The position numbers and the translations under genes are program-made. 64,000 nucleotides of DNA from Cichorium intybus (Eukaryota > Streptophyta > Magnoliopsida > Asterales > Asteraceae), in contig CM042012.1 of the NCBI GenBank assembly GCA_023525715.1, positions 54,774,839 to 54,838,838 on the forward strand. Direction: 5' to 3'. The notes below the pieces were generated by a model. The model was not told the origin of the DNA and did not search any database. It saw nothing but the letters and a program-made list of their open reading frames with translations. Below, piece after piece: positions 38,073 to 50,042 of the stretch (position 1 is the stretch's first letter; each line of letters opens with the position of its first letter).

Positions 38073-39227
38073 ATGGGAAATACGAGAAGTAATCCTACCG
38101 GGGGATTCGGGGCGTGGAGCCTCAAAAGGTGGTCGAGCTCGTTCTCAAGGCTCGGTTGGAAGAGGGGCAAGGGAACAAGCAGTGGAAGTTCCACCAGATT
38201 TACGAACTATAGTTGTTGATGTGGTAAGAGAAATGTTGCCTACATTAATTAATACCCCGGGTGAAGAGGCTGTAAAGCGAGTTCATGACAAGCAGCCTGA
38301 AAATGAAAGTCAAAGTGAAAGTTGGGTCCGGATAGAAAAAGAAGTTAAAGGTGGAGAATCTTCTGAAAATATGACTGAATGCACTTACAAGACTTTCCTT
38401 GGTTGTAAACCCAAAGAGTTTTCAGGGACGGATAATCCAGTTCAAGCAATGGAATGGATAATGCATACTGAGAAGGTGTTCCGAGTTAGCAAGTGTGCTG
38501 AAAGAGATAAAGTGGAGTTTGCCACGAATCAATTGACGGGTAATGCATTACACTGGTGGCAAATTTTTAGCAAGGCGCTGGGTCCTGACTTGACTCAATC
38601 AATTTTGTGGGAGCAATTCAAAACAAAGTTTAATGAAGAATATTGCTCTGAGGTGGCTGTAAAAATATTAGAAGAAGAATTTCTGCATTTGGAACAAGGG
38701 TCTAACTCTGTACAAGAGTATACTATGAGTTTTCTAGAGAAGGCCAGATTTGCAGAACATCAAATAAACACTGAGAAGAGGAAGATTGATAAGTATGTGT
38801 GGGGACTGAAGACTCGAATTCAAGAAATAGTACAACCACTTCAATTGTCTACTTTCCGACAGGTGGTGGATAGGGCCACAGAAAGAGAGATAGAACTTCA
38901 AAGACAAGAAGATGAAAGAAAATTAATTGAAACTAAAAGAAAGGCGGAAGAACAATCGTGGACGCCTCAGAAGAAGTCGCAACAAACTGGGTCTAACCTC
39001 ACGGGTAAGGGCCAAAAAGAAGAAGCAAAGTGGTGTGAGAAGTGCAGGAAAAAGCACTTGGGAAGTTGTCGAGTTGACACTCTATTGTTGGGTTGCCGAA
39101 ATTTTGGGAAACAGGGGTACATCGCTCGAGACTGTCGGGCGGAAAGAATGTGTTTTCAGTGTGGGGCTACGGATCACATCCATCCAAACTGTCCTTAGGT
39201 TAAATTTGGAGTATTGGGTGATAAACC
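38073..39227 (+). pseudogene. Tekay gag (frameshifted)
   Basis: Capsid/nucleocapsid gene. The family-typical start is the ATG at 38073 (MGNTRSNPTG); a five-G run at 38100-38104 shifts it out of the main frame, so the long 38056-39198 frame has a false start. Capsid blocks include FLGCKPKEFSGTDNPVQAME, NQLTGNALHWWQIF and FNEEYCSEVAVKILEEEFLH. The nucleocapsid has one intact CCHC knuckle (CFQCGATDHIHPNC) and one damaged (CRNFGKQGYIARDC, missing the second C and the H). A premature stop follows at 39196, 30 bp before gag-only element B interrupts the gene. Confidence 0.88.
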
Positions 39228-40000
39228 TGAAAGGTTTTCTGCAATCTATGAACTAATAATCCCAAGTTCACATGCAACCTAGAAAAGGATCTATGTTTTT
39301 CTACTATTGAACATGTAATAATAATCCTAAAGGCCAAACAAAATTACTAAAAGAAATAAGGAAGAAAAACTAACCTTTTGATCCTTAGATCTCTTAGAAG
39401 CAAGCACCACAAGTGTCGTGCCTCTAATGGCTCATACCCAGAACCAAGCAAGCAAGAAAACAAGAGAGAAGAAGGGTAGAAACCCTTAGAATTTCGTGGC
39501 TTATGAGGGGTGGAGGAGGCCTTTATTTATAGCCTCCAGGTGATAAGAAATAAGGAGTATAACTGCCTTATTTAAGATCCTGATATGATAAGGCTTTTAT
39601 CATATAACTTAATACACTTACCACTGCCATAAATAATGCCAATACCCATTAAGGAATGCAAAACCCTAAGGCCTTAGGCCTCAATTTCGTTCAACCCAAT
39701 TAGGTATGCCCTAATTGCCAATAGCTCAACTATTGAACAATTACAATTCAGCCCCTGCACCTTTAATTAATCCAATTAATCTCAAAATTAATTCCAATTA
39801 ATTTCTGATCAATTATTAATTAAATATTATGATTTCTAATTAATATATTATTCTCATAATATATTAATAAATCATATTTTTCTCTCTCTTTAAGTTATCT
39901 TGTCCTCTGCTAGGTTTTGAGGGCAACCCAAAAGGACTATGTTGCCATCAATCAAGTATATTCCTAAATTATAGTCATGGCTTAGACACTTAATCCAACA
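39228..40000 (-). repeat. 3' LTR of gag-only element B
   Basis: In minus orientation TGTTGGATTAAGTGTC to CAGAAAACCTTTCA. TATA-like CTATAAATAAAGG lies at about 39533-39521. Confidence 0.9.
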
Positions 40001-41114
40001 GTCTCTCACTTGGATAAGTCTATGACTATAATTCAATATAGCTTCTAAATTGACCAGCAAATTGTAGCTTCCAAAAGCACGCTGCCAAACTCTGACCCAG
40101 TCAGTTATGTGTCCTAAGATAAGTGATCATATGATCCTCTGTCCAACAAGATATTTCCGGACATGAGACATGCATTGAGATCAATCTCTGTCTGATACTC
40201 TGTTTTCCAATTTCCGATTTTGCTTATGACATAGGACTTCTAATTGAACACATCAATTCAGTCCTTGCTGGCCAACATTTTAGTCAACTTCAAAATCATC
40301 GAGAGGCCTACAGATATCTGTTTCCCATCAAGGTCAAGGAACGAATAAGCTTCGACTCATATGCTTGTGTCTTTTACTCATCAAAATCGCGCACAACAAT
40401 ACGTTTTATAACATCGAGTTACCGATGCGTTTACGCATTATCAATGCATAACCGACTTGTAAATTTCAACTCATATGTCTCCGTTTTAAGACCATAAGGA
40501 TTATTATCTCAACATTGCTTGTGATATAATCCATGAAGCAATCTATTGAGTGTGGGTTTATCCAATACTCAAATCTCCATTTCTAAGTATTCATGAACGT
40601 TGTAGCAATACTGTTGCTATGTCTAAGTCCTTAGACAATCTACAATCTAATTCATGACAGTCTTGATTCAATAGTTACTTCCTAAAGTATGAGCGACTGT
40701 GGACCTTTCGAATAATCAATTTATTCTTGAAGTAAAACATGCAAAAGCGAAACATAAAATCTGACTGGCAGCTACTCCTGCTTATTACCAAGTCTCTACG
40801 AGGTAATCACTAAGTCGGATCTTTCATAAAACTATTATCGGTTTCTAGATTTCTTTTAAACTTTCAATTCAAGTTTTATATCAATGTCTATTTTAACTAA
40901 ATGACCTTTTCACTCTTTCTATATATCCAAGTGTCTAACACTGATACACTTTATTGTAGATAATCCAATCGGACACTCTTCCGATGATATCTCAATTTGT
41001 CATTTTTTTCTTTCTCTCTCACAACTCCATTCCGGTGATGTGTACTGTGACTACCCATGGTTCTCGGGGTATTTAGTCTACATGACTGCCCCCTACGACT
41101 ATTTCGAAGTGTTA

Positions 41115-41146
41115 TGATGTGCCGGTAATCTACACGCGCACCATCA
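41115..41146 (-). ncRNA. Covarying hairpin B4
   Basis: Stem TGATG/CATCA; loop starts GTGCGCGTGTAG and ends ATTACCGGCA. It sits at the position equivalent to A4, whose stem is CGATG/CATCG. Confidence 0.65.
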
Positions 41147-41891
41147 GAATACCAACGAAACTCTTTAACCATGAAGTCCTTTAGCACCATGTCCTGATGT
41201 TAGTAATTACAGATTTAAAACTCCTTTCAAATTATTACTATCACATTCACCCCAATCATTTCCCAATGATTTCTCACATGTGTTCAAATAAACCATCTAG
41301 TATTCTCAGCCAGACTATATTCTGAATCAAACTTACTATGCTCTAAGCATCAAGTCATCAGGACATGTTCATAACACTTCTGATTGATCCAAGAAGCTTG
41401 TGGAATCCGATCTATTCTAATTCGAAACCCTTTCGGAATCTAAAGATTATTTATAATCCCTGTGTCATGTCTTTCGTAAACGATTTCCTTTCGGAGACTC
41501 TTACTTATGCATCTTGAATCACATAAAGATCATGCTCACAATGGCAAGGTCTATACTGACGATTTCATATATTCGATAGATGTCTGTGAACAACGTGATT
41601 GTGTTGCACCTTCCTTTTATCTTTCATGCCAAGTAATCACACTTTGCAATGATCGGAAACTCTTTTCCTAGGGTTATGCATCTTGAATCTCATCAAGATC
41701 ATATTGGCAGAGTTTTTGATCTATCTAATAGATGTTTGCAACCACATAAGTACGTTGTATCTCTTTTAAGTCTTTCATAGTGATCCGTCTCTTAACACCA
41801 AGTCATTACACTTTGTAATGATAAGAGACGTTTCCTAATAGATGTTTGCAACCCATGTACCTTTGTATTGGCACGCTCTTTGTGAGTCCTT

Positions 41892-41927
41892 ATTAGTGTG
41901 CCGGTAAACCACACACGCTCCACTAAT
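41892..41927 (-). ncRNA. Covarying hairpin B3
   Basis: Stem ATTAGTG/CACTAAT (7 bp perfect); loop starts GAGCGTGTGTGG and ends TTTACCGGCA. Position equivalent to A3. Confidence 0.7.
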
Positions 41928-43773
41928 GATTCAAAAGGTGCAGCTTTATTGAAAAGTATCCTTTTAGATTTTATCTTCTATTGAGAGTGCTTATTCTCAG
42001 AATCAATTACTTGACTCTGAGTATCGACTCACTCAACCAGATGTTCTGTAAGTACATTTCTATCTATGTCACTTTCTTTTGATGATTCAATTACTCCCAC
42101 TGGTTGTTAGAACAGGTGTAAAAATCAATCAAATTGTCACATAGACTGTATCTCGCCCTAAGGTTCTCTTATTTGACAGCAACCGGGCTCACCGATGCTT
42201 CCAAGTAGTAGGATTGCTTGTCCATACCAACTTTAGTGTTTTACCACTAATCGGTATGTCACCCAGATCATAATACCTTATGACGGTGACTAATACTATC
42301 GGTCTGCGAATAGAAGAGTATGTCAGGTTTAACAGGAATCTGATTCCTTGTCAAGGCCCAGTGATGACTAGATGTTCTTTTCACTTGGCAAATCCCTGAA
42401 CTCATTCAGGATTATTCTTACTCCCACTGCTTCCTTAGAATATGAGTCCATTCAAAAGGAACTCTTCTTTCACAGTTACAGTCAGGATAGCCAATGAAAC
42501 GACATTGTTAATCAGGTTCAGGCTAGTCATGAGGTTCGGACGAACGCTACATGACCCTGGACTTTTTATGTGTAAGTGGGATGATCCCAGCTTTACATTT
42601 CAGATAGTATCTGCAAAACCTACTTAGTCTAAGATGTTGTCGGAATATGGTTTCTATGGTCTGACTGGTTGAATATTCAATTCATTGAAAAACTAATTGG
42701 AAGTGTATATTATACATCGAGGATCGAACTATTTCGACCAATGCTCCATCATCTTCCCTAAGACACATTATAACCATTAATGTTCTTGGAAGAGAATAAA
42801 CTGTGAAACATTTTCCCAGTTTATGTTGTCACTCAGGTTCTGTTGATCTTATACTTCCTTTGAAGTCCTTGAACAGTTCAAGATTTCAATCAATCGCTTA
42901 TTCTGATAAGTGAAGCCATATTTGTCAAACTAATTGGCAAATAATTATGAAATATAACTAATTGTGTTCTGTTTAAAGACTCAAGCAATACACTGTAACT
43001 TATGTGTCTGTTGCTCAAAAACTTAATGTCTTTTACATCTCTATGTAAATTTATGACTTTGTTGATTTTGTTCAACATATACAATCATCACCTGACTCCA
43101 AGTCAACTGATTCCAAAATCCTATCCATTGAATTTTTTGGTTGATTCATTTCTTGCAACAAATGTTTTATTAAGAACTCAATTCATCATGTGACTCTAAG
43201 TCAAATGATTCCAAAGACCTGTCCAACTGGACCTTTAGTTGAATTGATCCTTATAAAATTTTCTTGAACAATCATAATAGACACAATTCATAAATCCAAT
43301 ACACTTTGGATGCATCAACATTCAAGTTATTGCTATTTATGCTATCGACACATTCATACAACATTTCAAGGATAATTTAAACAACCATGTATTAAAAGAA
43401 AATCAACATTTTATTAAACAAAATATCCTTGAACAATGTACTATATGACAGACAATGTCGCACGCATCAAATAAGCTAATAACAAGATCATAATGTCTAA
43501 CTAAACTCCAAAACTGCACAAGCTTCAGATCCAATCCGAATGTGCTCCTATGCAACAACATCCTGCATCCTACAGAGTCCATGCATACAGAGCAAATTTG
43601 AGAAACACGTCCTGTATCAAGGAAATGAGGATCAGGAGTTCTGAGTTTTTAAGATATTCTTAAGTAGCCAAACTGTTCGGCTTCGGACCATTTTTCCAAT
43701 CTTTCTGTGACTGTGTCCCACCCTGTGGATTCCCAGTTTGAAACATCAAAGAACCGGTCTAGACGATCTGGAT

Positions 43774-44433
43774 CATTTCTTGATGCGCCTTAATAATGGA
43801 CTCAATCCTGAAGTAGTCGAATCAATGGAACTATGCTTCTCCATGAACGACTCATGTAGAGTCAACATTGAATGCATTTCCATGATTATCTTACCTGGTT
43901 ACCCCTCCTGTACATCTGGATGAACAGATCAGCGAGTTGAGCTAATTCTTAACTCCTGATCAAAAGGAGAAACCAATCTTATACAGTTTGCCTATGTATC
44001 CCTCAATCTAGAGAACATGCAAACAGGTGCTACTTCCTTCTAGCTTGTACACTTCAAGCTCTTTGAAGATCCTAGTTCGTTCTTTGTCAACCGGTTCTTG
44101 GAACCTTTCCTCAACCAGCTGTGCTAACTTATCTGACCCCAGGAATTCTAAATCCCTGCGGAACTCAGGGTTAATGATCAATAGCATAAGGCAACGAACT
44201 TCCTTGGACTCAATAGTCAAGGAGTCATGCTTATCACAGGCTGATGTGTGATGCCATGCTTTAGGGAGCGGACACTCAAACAGATATGGCTTGCCAGCAA
44301 AACTAAGAACCATTCTCTATTTGTGAAGCCATACCACATAGTTTAGGCCAATCAGCCTTACCATACTTAACGGGTGCTTTCTGAAGCTCTCAGAAATGGG
44401 TGAAGGAGGAGAATTGACACTATCTTAAGACAT
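43774..44433 (-). pseudogene. Copia-type gag remnant (element B)
   Basis: On the minus strand the ATG at 44433 is followed by stops, then LNYVVWLHK, and then a 101-codon open stretch (44313-44008) with FAGKPYLFECPLPKAWHH, VRCLMLLIINPEFRRDLEFL and ERFQEPVDKERTRIFKELE. These are Copia gag blocks, better preserved than in element A, with matching residues between the two. Protein-level conservation suggests gag stayed functional until recently in this family. Confidence 0.7.
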
Positions 44434-44762
44434 CTATAAACTTTGAATTTATTAGTTTAATTTTAATCCTTTTAAATAATTACCCAATTTATTATTTAAC
44501 AAGGCGAGGACCCAAAATACCCCAACTATGGTGTGAAGAGGGATGACGTAATCACAACATAATGGTTATTAAGGTAGATAAACATTTATCAATTTCAGTC
44601 TTATGAAATTCCTAGATATGTTAGATTCATTGAATTGTTCAATGGCATGTTTAATCTCGGATATGCTCTACTGTTTGTGACTGGGATGCCGAGGATCACA
44701 AACTAGATGTGAATAACCATGCAAATATGCTCGGTAACCTCAATATCATTTATCATTTATAA

Positions 44763-44796
44763 TTGATGTGCCGGTTAACCACACACGCTCCATCAA
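44763..44796 (-). ncRNA. Covarying hairpin B2
   Basis: Stem TTGATG/CATCAA (6 bp); loop starts GAGCGTGTGTGG and ends TTAACCGGCA. Position equivalent to A2, whose stem is ATTAACG/CGTTAAT. Confidence 0.7.
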
Positions 44797-44842
44797 CAAT
44801 AATAAATCATGAGAAACCCATTACCACTTTTTATAAGCCCCT

Positions 44843-44878
44843 ATTAGTGTGCCGGTTAACCACACACGCTGCACTAAT
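44843..44878 (-). ncRNA. Covarying hairpin B1
   Basis: Stem ATTAGTG/CACTAAT (7 bp); loop starts CAGCGTGTGTGG and ends TTAACCGGCA. Position equivalent to A1, whose stem is GTTGGTG/CGCCAAC. Confidence 0.7.
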
Positions 44879-45202
44879 GTCTCATAAAGTGTAATGTGCA
44901 ATTTCATGGGTTAGCATATTTTTCACATTTTTCCTAAAGTAACTAGATTTGAGATTTTATAAAGCTGTTCTAGTACTTTCATTAATAACATTATACCTTT
45001 AATGAGATCAAGCGGTCCTATCAAATCCGTTCGACTAACAACACTCCACTGACCAGGAGAGCGGTGGGTGAGAGTGGACACCCATTAGACTACCATTTTA
45101 TAGGCAGTCTCCTTATACCCTCTTTATAGGTCAGTTTTGTGAATGAGGCCTACTAACAGTATGACTAACCAATTTGTCTTATATATAAAATATTAACTAT
45201 TA

Positions 45203-45245
<43 letters not shown>

Positions 45246-45679
45246 GTATTTTAAACCTTTTAAAATATTTCTGGTTTAATCTTTTAATTTTCTAAAATTA
45301 ACTCTTTAATTTAAAATTAAATTTAAACCTTTAAATAATTTAACTTATCTTTTAATTAAACAATTAATTAAATCTAGATAGGCATCACAAATTAATCAAA
45401 TTAATTTAATTCCTATCTTAAACCCTTAATTTCGAAAAAGGCAAGAAGTGGGTTTAAGGTTTCCATTTATTAATTAATCATAATTACCAAAAATAAGAAA
45501 CCTGCAAAACCCTAGCTACCAAATTTCGTAGATAAGGGGTGGAAGCTAGGGTTTTCAAAACCCTAGCCACTAAAAACGATTTTGGCCTCCCCAAGGGTTT
45601 AATACTTCGAAAAACCCTTGATCAAATAAAGCAGTTACAGCAATTCAATCAAAAAAACAGTCAAACGCTCGGATACCAC

Positions 45680-46450
45680 TGAAAGGTTTTCTGCAATCTA
45701 TGAACTAATAATCCTAAGTTCACATGCAACCTAGAAAAGGATCTATGTTTTTCTATTATTGAACATGTAATAATAACCCTAAGGCCAAAAAAATTACTAA
45801 AAGAAATAAGGAAGAAAAACTAACCTTTTGATCCTTAGATCTCTTAGAAGCAAGCACCACAAGTGTCATGCCTCTAATGGCTCATACCCAGAACCAAGCA
45901 AGCAAGAAAACAAGAGAGAAGAAGGGTAGAAACCCTTAGTATTTCGTGGCTTATGAGGGGTGGAGGAGGCCTTTATTTATAGCCTCCAGGTGATAAGCAA
46001 TAAGGAGTATAACTGCCTTATTTAAGATCCTGATATGATAAGGCTTTTATCATATAACTTAATACACTTACCACTGCCATAAATAATGCCAATACCCATT
46101 AAGGAATGCAAAACCCTAAGGCCTTAGGCCTCAATTTTGTTCAACCCAATTAGGTATGCCCTAATTGCCAATTGCTCAACTATTGAACAATTACAATTCA
46201 GCCCCTACACCTTTAATTAATCCAATTAATCCCAAAATTAATTCCAATTAATTTCTGATCAATTATTAATTAAATATTATGATTTCTAATTAATATATTA
46301 TTCTCATAATATATTAATAAATCATATTTTTCTCTCTCTTTAAGTTATCTTGTCCTCTGCTAGGTTTTGAGGGCAACCCAAAAGGATTGTGCTGCCATCA
46401 ATCAAGTATATTCCTAAATTATAGTCATGGCTTAGACACTTAATCCAACA
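45680..46450 (-). repeat. 5' LTR of gag-only element B
   Basis: Same ends as the copy at 39228-40000. It abuts the primer-binding site on its left (plus-strand view) and the AAACC duplication on its right. Confidence 0.9.
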
Positions 46451-46455
46451 AAACC

Positions 46456-49400
46456 CAAAGACGAGCGGGGAGGAAAGAAGGAAGAAGTGTAGGGTCGCAG
46501 AGGACAAGTAGCATCACGAGCATTTCAGATGACTGTGGAAGAAGCTCGTGAAAAGACTGATATGGTGTGAGGTATATTCACTATAAATTCAATTTTCGTA
46601 TATGTTATATTTGATCCAGGAGCTACGCATTGCTTTGTATCGGTATCTTTGATGCCTCGTTTGAATATTCTCCTAACTCCTATGGACGAAAGCTTGGAAG
46701 TAGCTATAGCCGATGGTAGATATGTTTGGGTTTCCAAACATCTGGAAGGTTGTCAGCTCAAAATCTACGGGACCACTTTCCCTATAGATCTGAAACCGAT
46801 GACTACCAATGAATTTGGAGTAATTGTGGGTATGGATTGGTTAGCAACAAATTATGCTAATATGGATTGTAGAAACAAGAACATTACGGTTCTATCGCCG
46901 GATGGAAAGTGGATAAAAATTCAAGGTGAACGACCGCGATTGAGAATGCCGGTTATTTCTTTTGCTCAAGCTCGAAGTAGTATTAACAAAGGAGGGGTGT
47001 CTTATCTGGCATATGTGGCTTTGGCTAAACCAAATAAAGTGGGGATGGAAAGTGTAAAAATTGTAAATGAATTCCCGGATGTTTTTCCTAAAGAACTTCC
47101 AGGATTACCGCCAGATCGGCAAGTAGAGTTTACGATTGAATTAGTTCCGGGAGCCGCTCCTGTTTCTCGGGCTCCTTATAGATTGGCACCCTTAGAGATG
47201 GTAGAATTGAGGAAGCAATTAGAAGAACTTTTGGATCGGGGTTTCATAAGACCGAGTACGTCACCGTGGGGAGCCCCTACTCTGTTTGTAAAGAAGAAAG
47301 ATGGGTCGATGTGTATGTGTATCGATTACCGGGAGTTGAACAAGATCACGGTGAAGAACAAATACCCACTACCGAGAATGGACGATTTGTTTGATCAACT
47401 TCAGGGGGCATCTTATTTTTCAAAAATTGATTTGAGGTCGGGGTATCATCAGTTAAAGATTCGAGAATACGATATTCCGAAGACGGTCTTTCGCACTCGT
47501 TATGGTCACTATGAGTTTTTGGTGATGCCTTTTGGGTTAACCAACGCTCCGGCCGCATTTATGGATCTTATGAATAGAGTTTGTCACCCGTTCCTTCATA
47601 CTTCTGTAATTGTGTTTATAGATGATATCTTGGTGGATTCTCAAAGCCCGGCTGAACATGAGGTCCATTTGCGCCAAATATTGAAGTTACCTCGTCGAGA
47701 GAAGTTATACGCAAAGTTTTCCAAGTGTGAATTTTGGTTGAGAGAAGTATAATTCCTTGGGCATGCTATTAATAGCGAATGCGTTAAAGTAGATCCAGTG
47801 AAAATTGAGGCCGTAATGAATTAGGAACCGCCTCGAAGTCCGACTGAAATACGTAGTTTTCTCGGATTGGCGGGTTATTATAGAAGATTTGTAGAAAATT
47901 TCTCCTCAATCGCTGCCCCATTGACTAAAATAACCAAGAAGGGTGAAAAGTTTGAATAGGCGGAAAGACAACAAGCAGCATTTCAAAGACTGAAGCAAGC
48001 TTTATGTGAAGCCCCAGTGTTAGCTTTACCGCAAAGCAGAGAAGATTATGTGATTTATAGTGATGCATCCAGAGTCGGCCTTGGATGTGTGTTGATGCAG
48101 AAGGGTCGATTAATTGCTTACGCGTCCCGTCAACTAAAAGAGGCTGAGAAGAAGTATCTGGTACACGATCTTGAATTGGCGGCTGTGATATTGGTATTGA
48201 AGCTTTGGAGACACTGTTTATATGGCGTGAAATTTGTCGTGCATACGGATCATAAAAGCTTGAAGTACTTGTTTAATAAAAAAGAACTAAATATGAGACA
48301 ACAAAGATGGATGGATTTACTCAAAGATTTCGATTGTGAAATCATGTATCATCCCGACAAGGAAAATGTGGTTGCAGATGCTTTGAGCCGAAAAGAGTCT
48401 CATTTGAAAGTTATATCCGCGTGTATGGGTGTGGTGAGCCGACTACCCGAACTGATCCGTTTAGCACAAGAAGAAGCATGCAAGCCTGAAAATGTGAAGA
48501 GCGAGCGAATGGTTGGATACTTGAAGCAATTGGTTGAAAACTCACAGCGATTGAAAACCTTTAGTGGTCGTGTGTGGGTACCGAAGCAAGGGGAGGCACG
48601 GAATTTGCTCTTAGAACCTTTGTATTGGTGGCCGGGAATGAAGAGAGATATTGGTGATCGGAATTTGCTCTTAGAACCTTTGTACGGGTACTACCAAAAT
48701 GTATCGGACGCTGAAACCTTTATATTGGTGGCCAGGAATGAAGAGAGATATTGGTGGCCGGAATTTGCTCTTAGAACCTTTGTACGGGTAGTACCAAAAT
48801 GTATCGGACGCTGAAACCTTTGTATTGGTGGCCGGGAATGAAGAGAGATATTGGAAGATACGTAGAAAAATGCTTGACCTATTTGCAAGTGAAGTCGAAC
48901 CATCAGAAGCCATACGGAGAAATCCAACCGCTGTCGATTCCAGTGAAGAAATAGGACAACATTACTATGGATTTCGTAACAAAGCTTCCTCGAACACCAT
49001 GTGGACATGATACCGTATGGGTAGTAGTAGATCGGTTGACAAAGTCGGCGCAATTTATACCGATTAGTGAAAAGTTCAAGATAGAAAAGTTAGCGAAAAT
49101 TTACATAGATGAAGTGATTTGTCGACATGGGTTACCGGTGTCGATTGTGTCGGATCGAGATAGCAGATTTACTTCTCGATTTTGGCAGAGTCTCCAAGAG
49201 CAATTGGGTTCGAAAGTACTAATGAGTACCGCATATCATCCGCAGACTGATGGGCAAAGCGAGAGAACTATTCAAACTTTAGAAGATATGCTGCGAACCT
49301 GCGTGATAGACTTTGGTGGGAGCTGGGAAGATCATCTACCTTTGGTAGAATTTGCATACAATAACAGTTTTCATTCCAGCATTCAGATAGCCCCATATGA

Positions 49401-50007
49401 AGCGTTGTATGGAGCACCGTGTCGCACTCCGACTTGCTGGACTGAAGTTGGGGAAAAGTCGTTGGCTGGACCCGAGATTGTAGCTCAAACTGAAGAAAAG
49501 ATTAGACAAGTTCGAGAAAATTTGAAAATGGCCCAGAACCGACAAAAACAGTATGCGGATCACCGAGTAAAACCGTAGGAATTCCGAGAGGGAGAGATGG
49601 TAATGCTCAAAGTATCCCCTTAGAAAGGCTTAATACGTTTTGGGAAGAAAGGGAAGTTGAGTCCTCGCTTCATTGGACCTTTCCGCATATCCCAAAGAGT
49701 AGGAGCTGTGACGTATCGATTGGAATTACCTGATGAACTTCACGGTATTCATAACGTTTTCCATGTGTCCCATTTACGGAAAACATTGTTTGATGAGTCT
49801 CAACGAATACCTCTTGCTGAAATTGAAGTTGACGAAAAACTGAGATATCCGAAACAACCCGAGAAAGTGTTAGACCGGAAAGTGAGACAGTTACGGAAAA
49901 AGAAGATTAGTATGGTTAAAGTGCTTTGGCGACACCATAGAGGTTACGATATGACATGGGAAGCCGAAAGTGAAATGAGGGAGAAATACCCTCAATTTTT
50001 TGTATGA
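46456..50007 (+). pseudogene. Tekay pol: protease, RT, RNase H, integrase, chromodomain (broken)
   Basis: Seen in order: protease FDPGATHCFVSVS (the usual DSGA reads DPGA) with VGMDWLATNYA; RT APYRLAPLEMVELRKQL, CIDYRELNKITVKNKYPLPR, the catalytic box VFIDDIL; RNase H VIYSDASRVGLGCVLMQKG and HTDHKSLKYLFNKKELNMRQ; integrase MDFVTKLPRTP, SIVSDRDSRFTSRFWQSL, TAYHPQTDGQSERTIQTLED; and a C-terminal chromodomain VLWRHHRGYDMTWEAESEMR. Stops occur near 46506, 46568, 47750, 47821, 47957, 49576 and 49621. A 100 bp tandem duplication at 48600-48855 replaces the integrase zinc-binding region. Identity to the usual Tekay layout is strong. Confidence 0.9.
48600..48855 (+). repeat. 100 bp tandem duplication in the integrase N-terminus
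   Basis: GGAATTTGCTCTTAGAACCT begins units at 48600 (60 bp, truncated), 48660 (100 bp) and 48760. Each contains the sequence encoding the WWPGMKRDI block, so it is repeated out of frame, and the HHCC segment is lost. Confidence 0.9.
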
Positions 50008-50042
50008 TTTCGGGGACGAAATCTTTTGAAGGGGGGAGAATT

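Larger units (their letters stand above)
44434..45665 (-). other. Leader of element B
   Basis: Non-coding, matching the element A leader. It contains hairpins B1 and B2 and the inverted repeat GTTTGTGACTGGGATGCCGA...TCACAAAC (about 44672-44702). An AT microsatellite is at 45209-45239. Confidence 0.6.
39228..46450 (-). mobile_element. Gag-only Copia-type retrotransposon B, reverse orientation, 7.2 kb
   Basis: Relative of element A in the opposite orientation, with 773 and 771 bp LTRs and an AAACC duplication (39223-39227, 46451-46455). On the minus strand the 5' LTR is 46450-45680, the primer-binding site GTGGTATCCGAGCG is 45679-45666 and the polypurine tract CCAAGTGAGAGAC is 40013-40001. The LTRs differ at roughly fourteen positions plus small indels. 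The interior shares the layout of element A: leader with hairpins, gag remnant, ~3.8 kb tail with hairpins and no pol. The LTR of B is clearly diverged from that of A, so they are separate subfamilies. Confidence 0.88.

Noticed and set aside
41900..44880. Plant gene frames of 60-75 codons in the middle of element B
   Set aside because: They lie inside a non-coding retrotransposon tail with many stops in the aligned element A; only the gag stretch (44008-44313, minus) matches a family.
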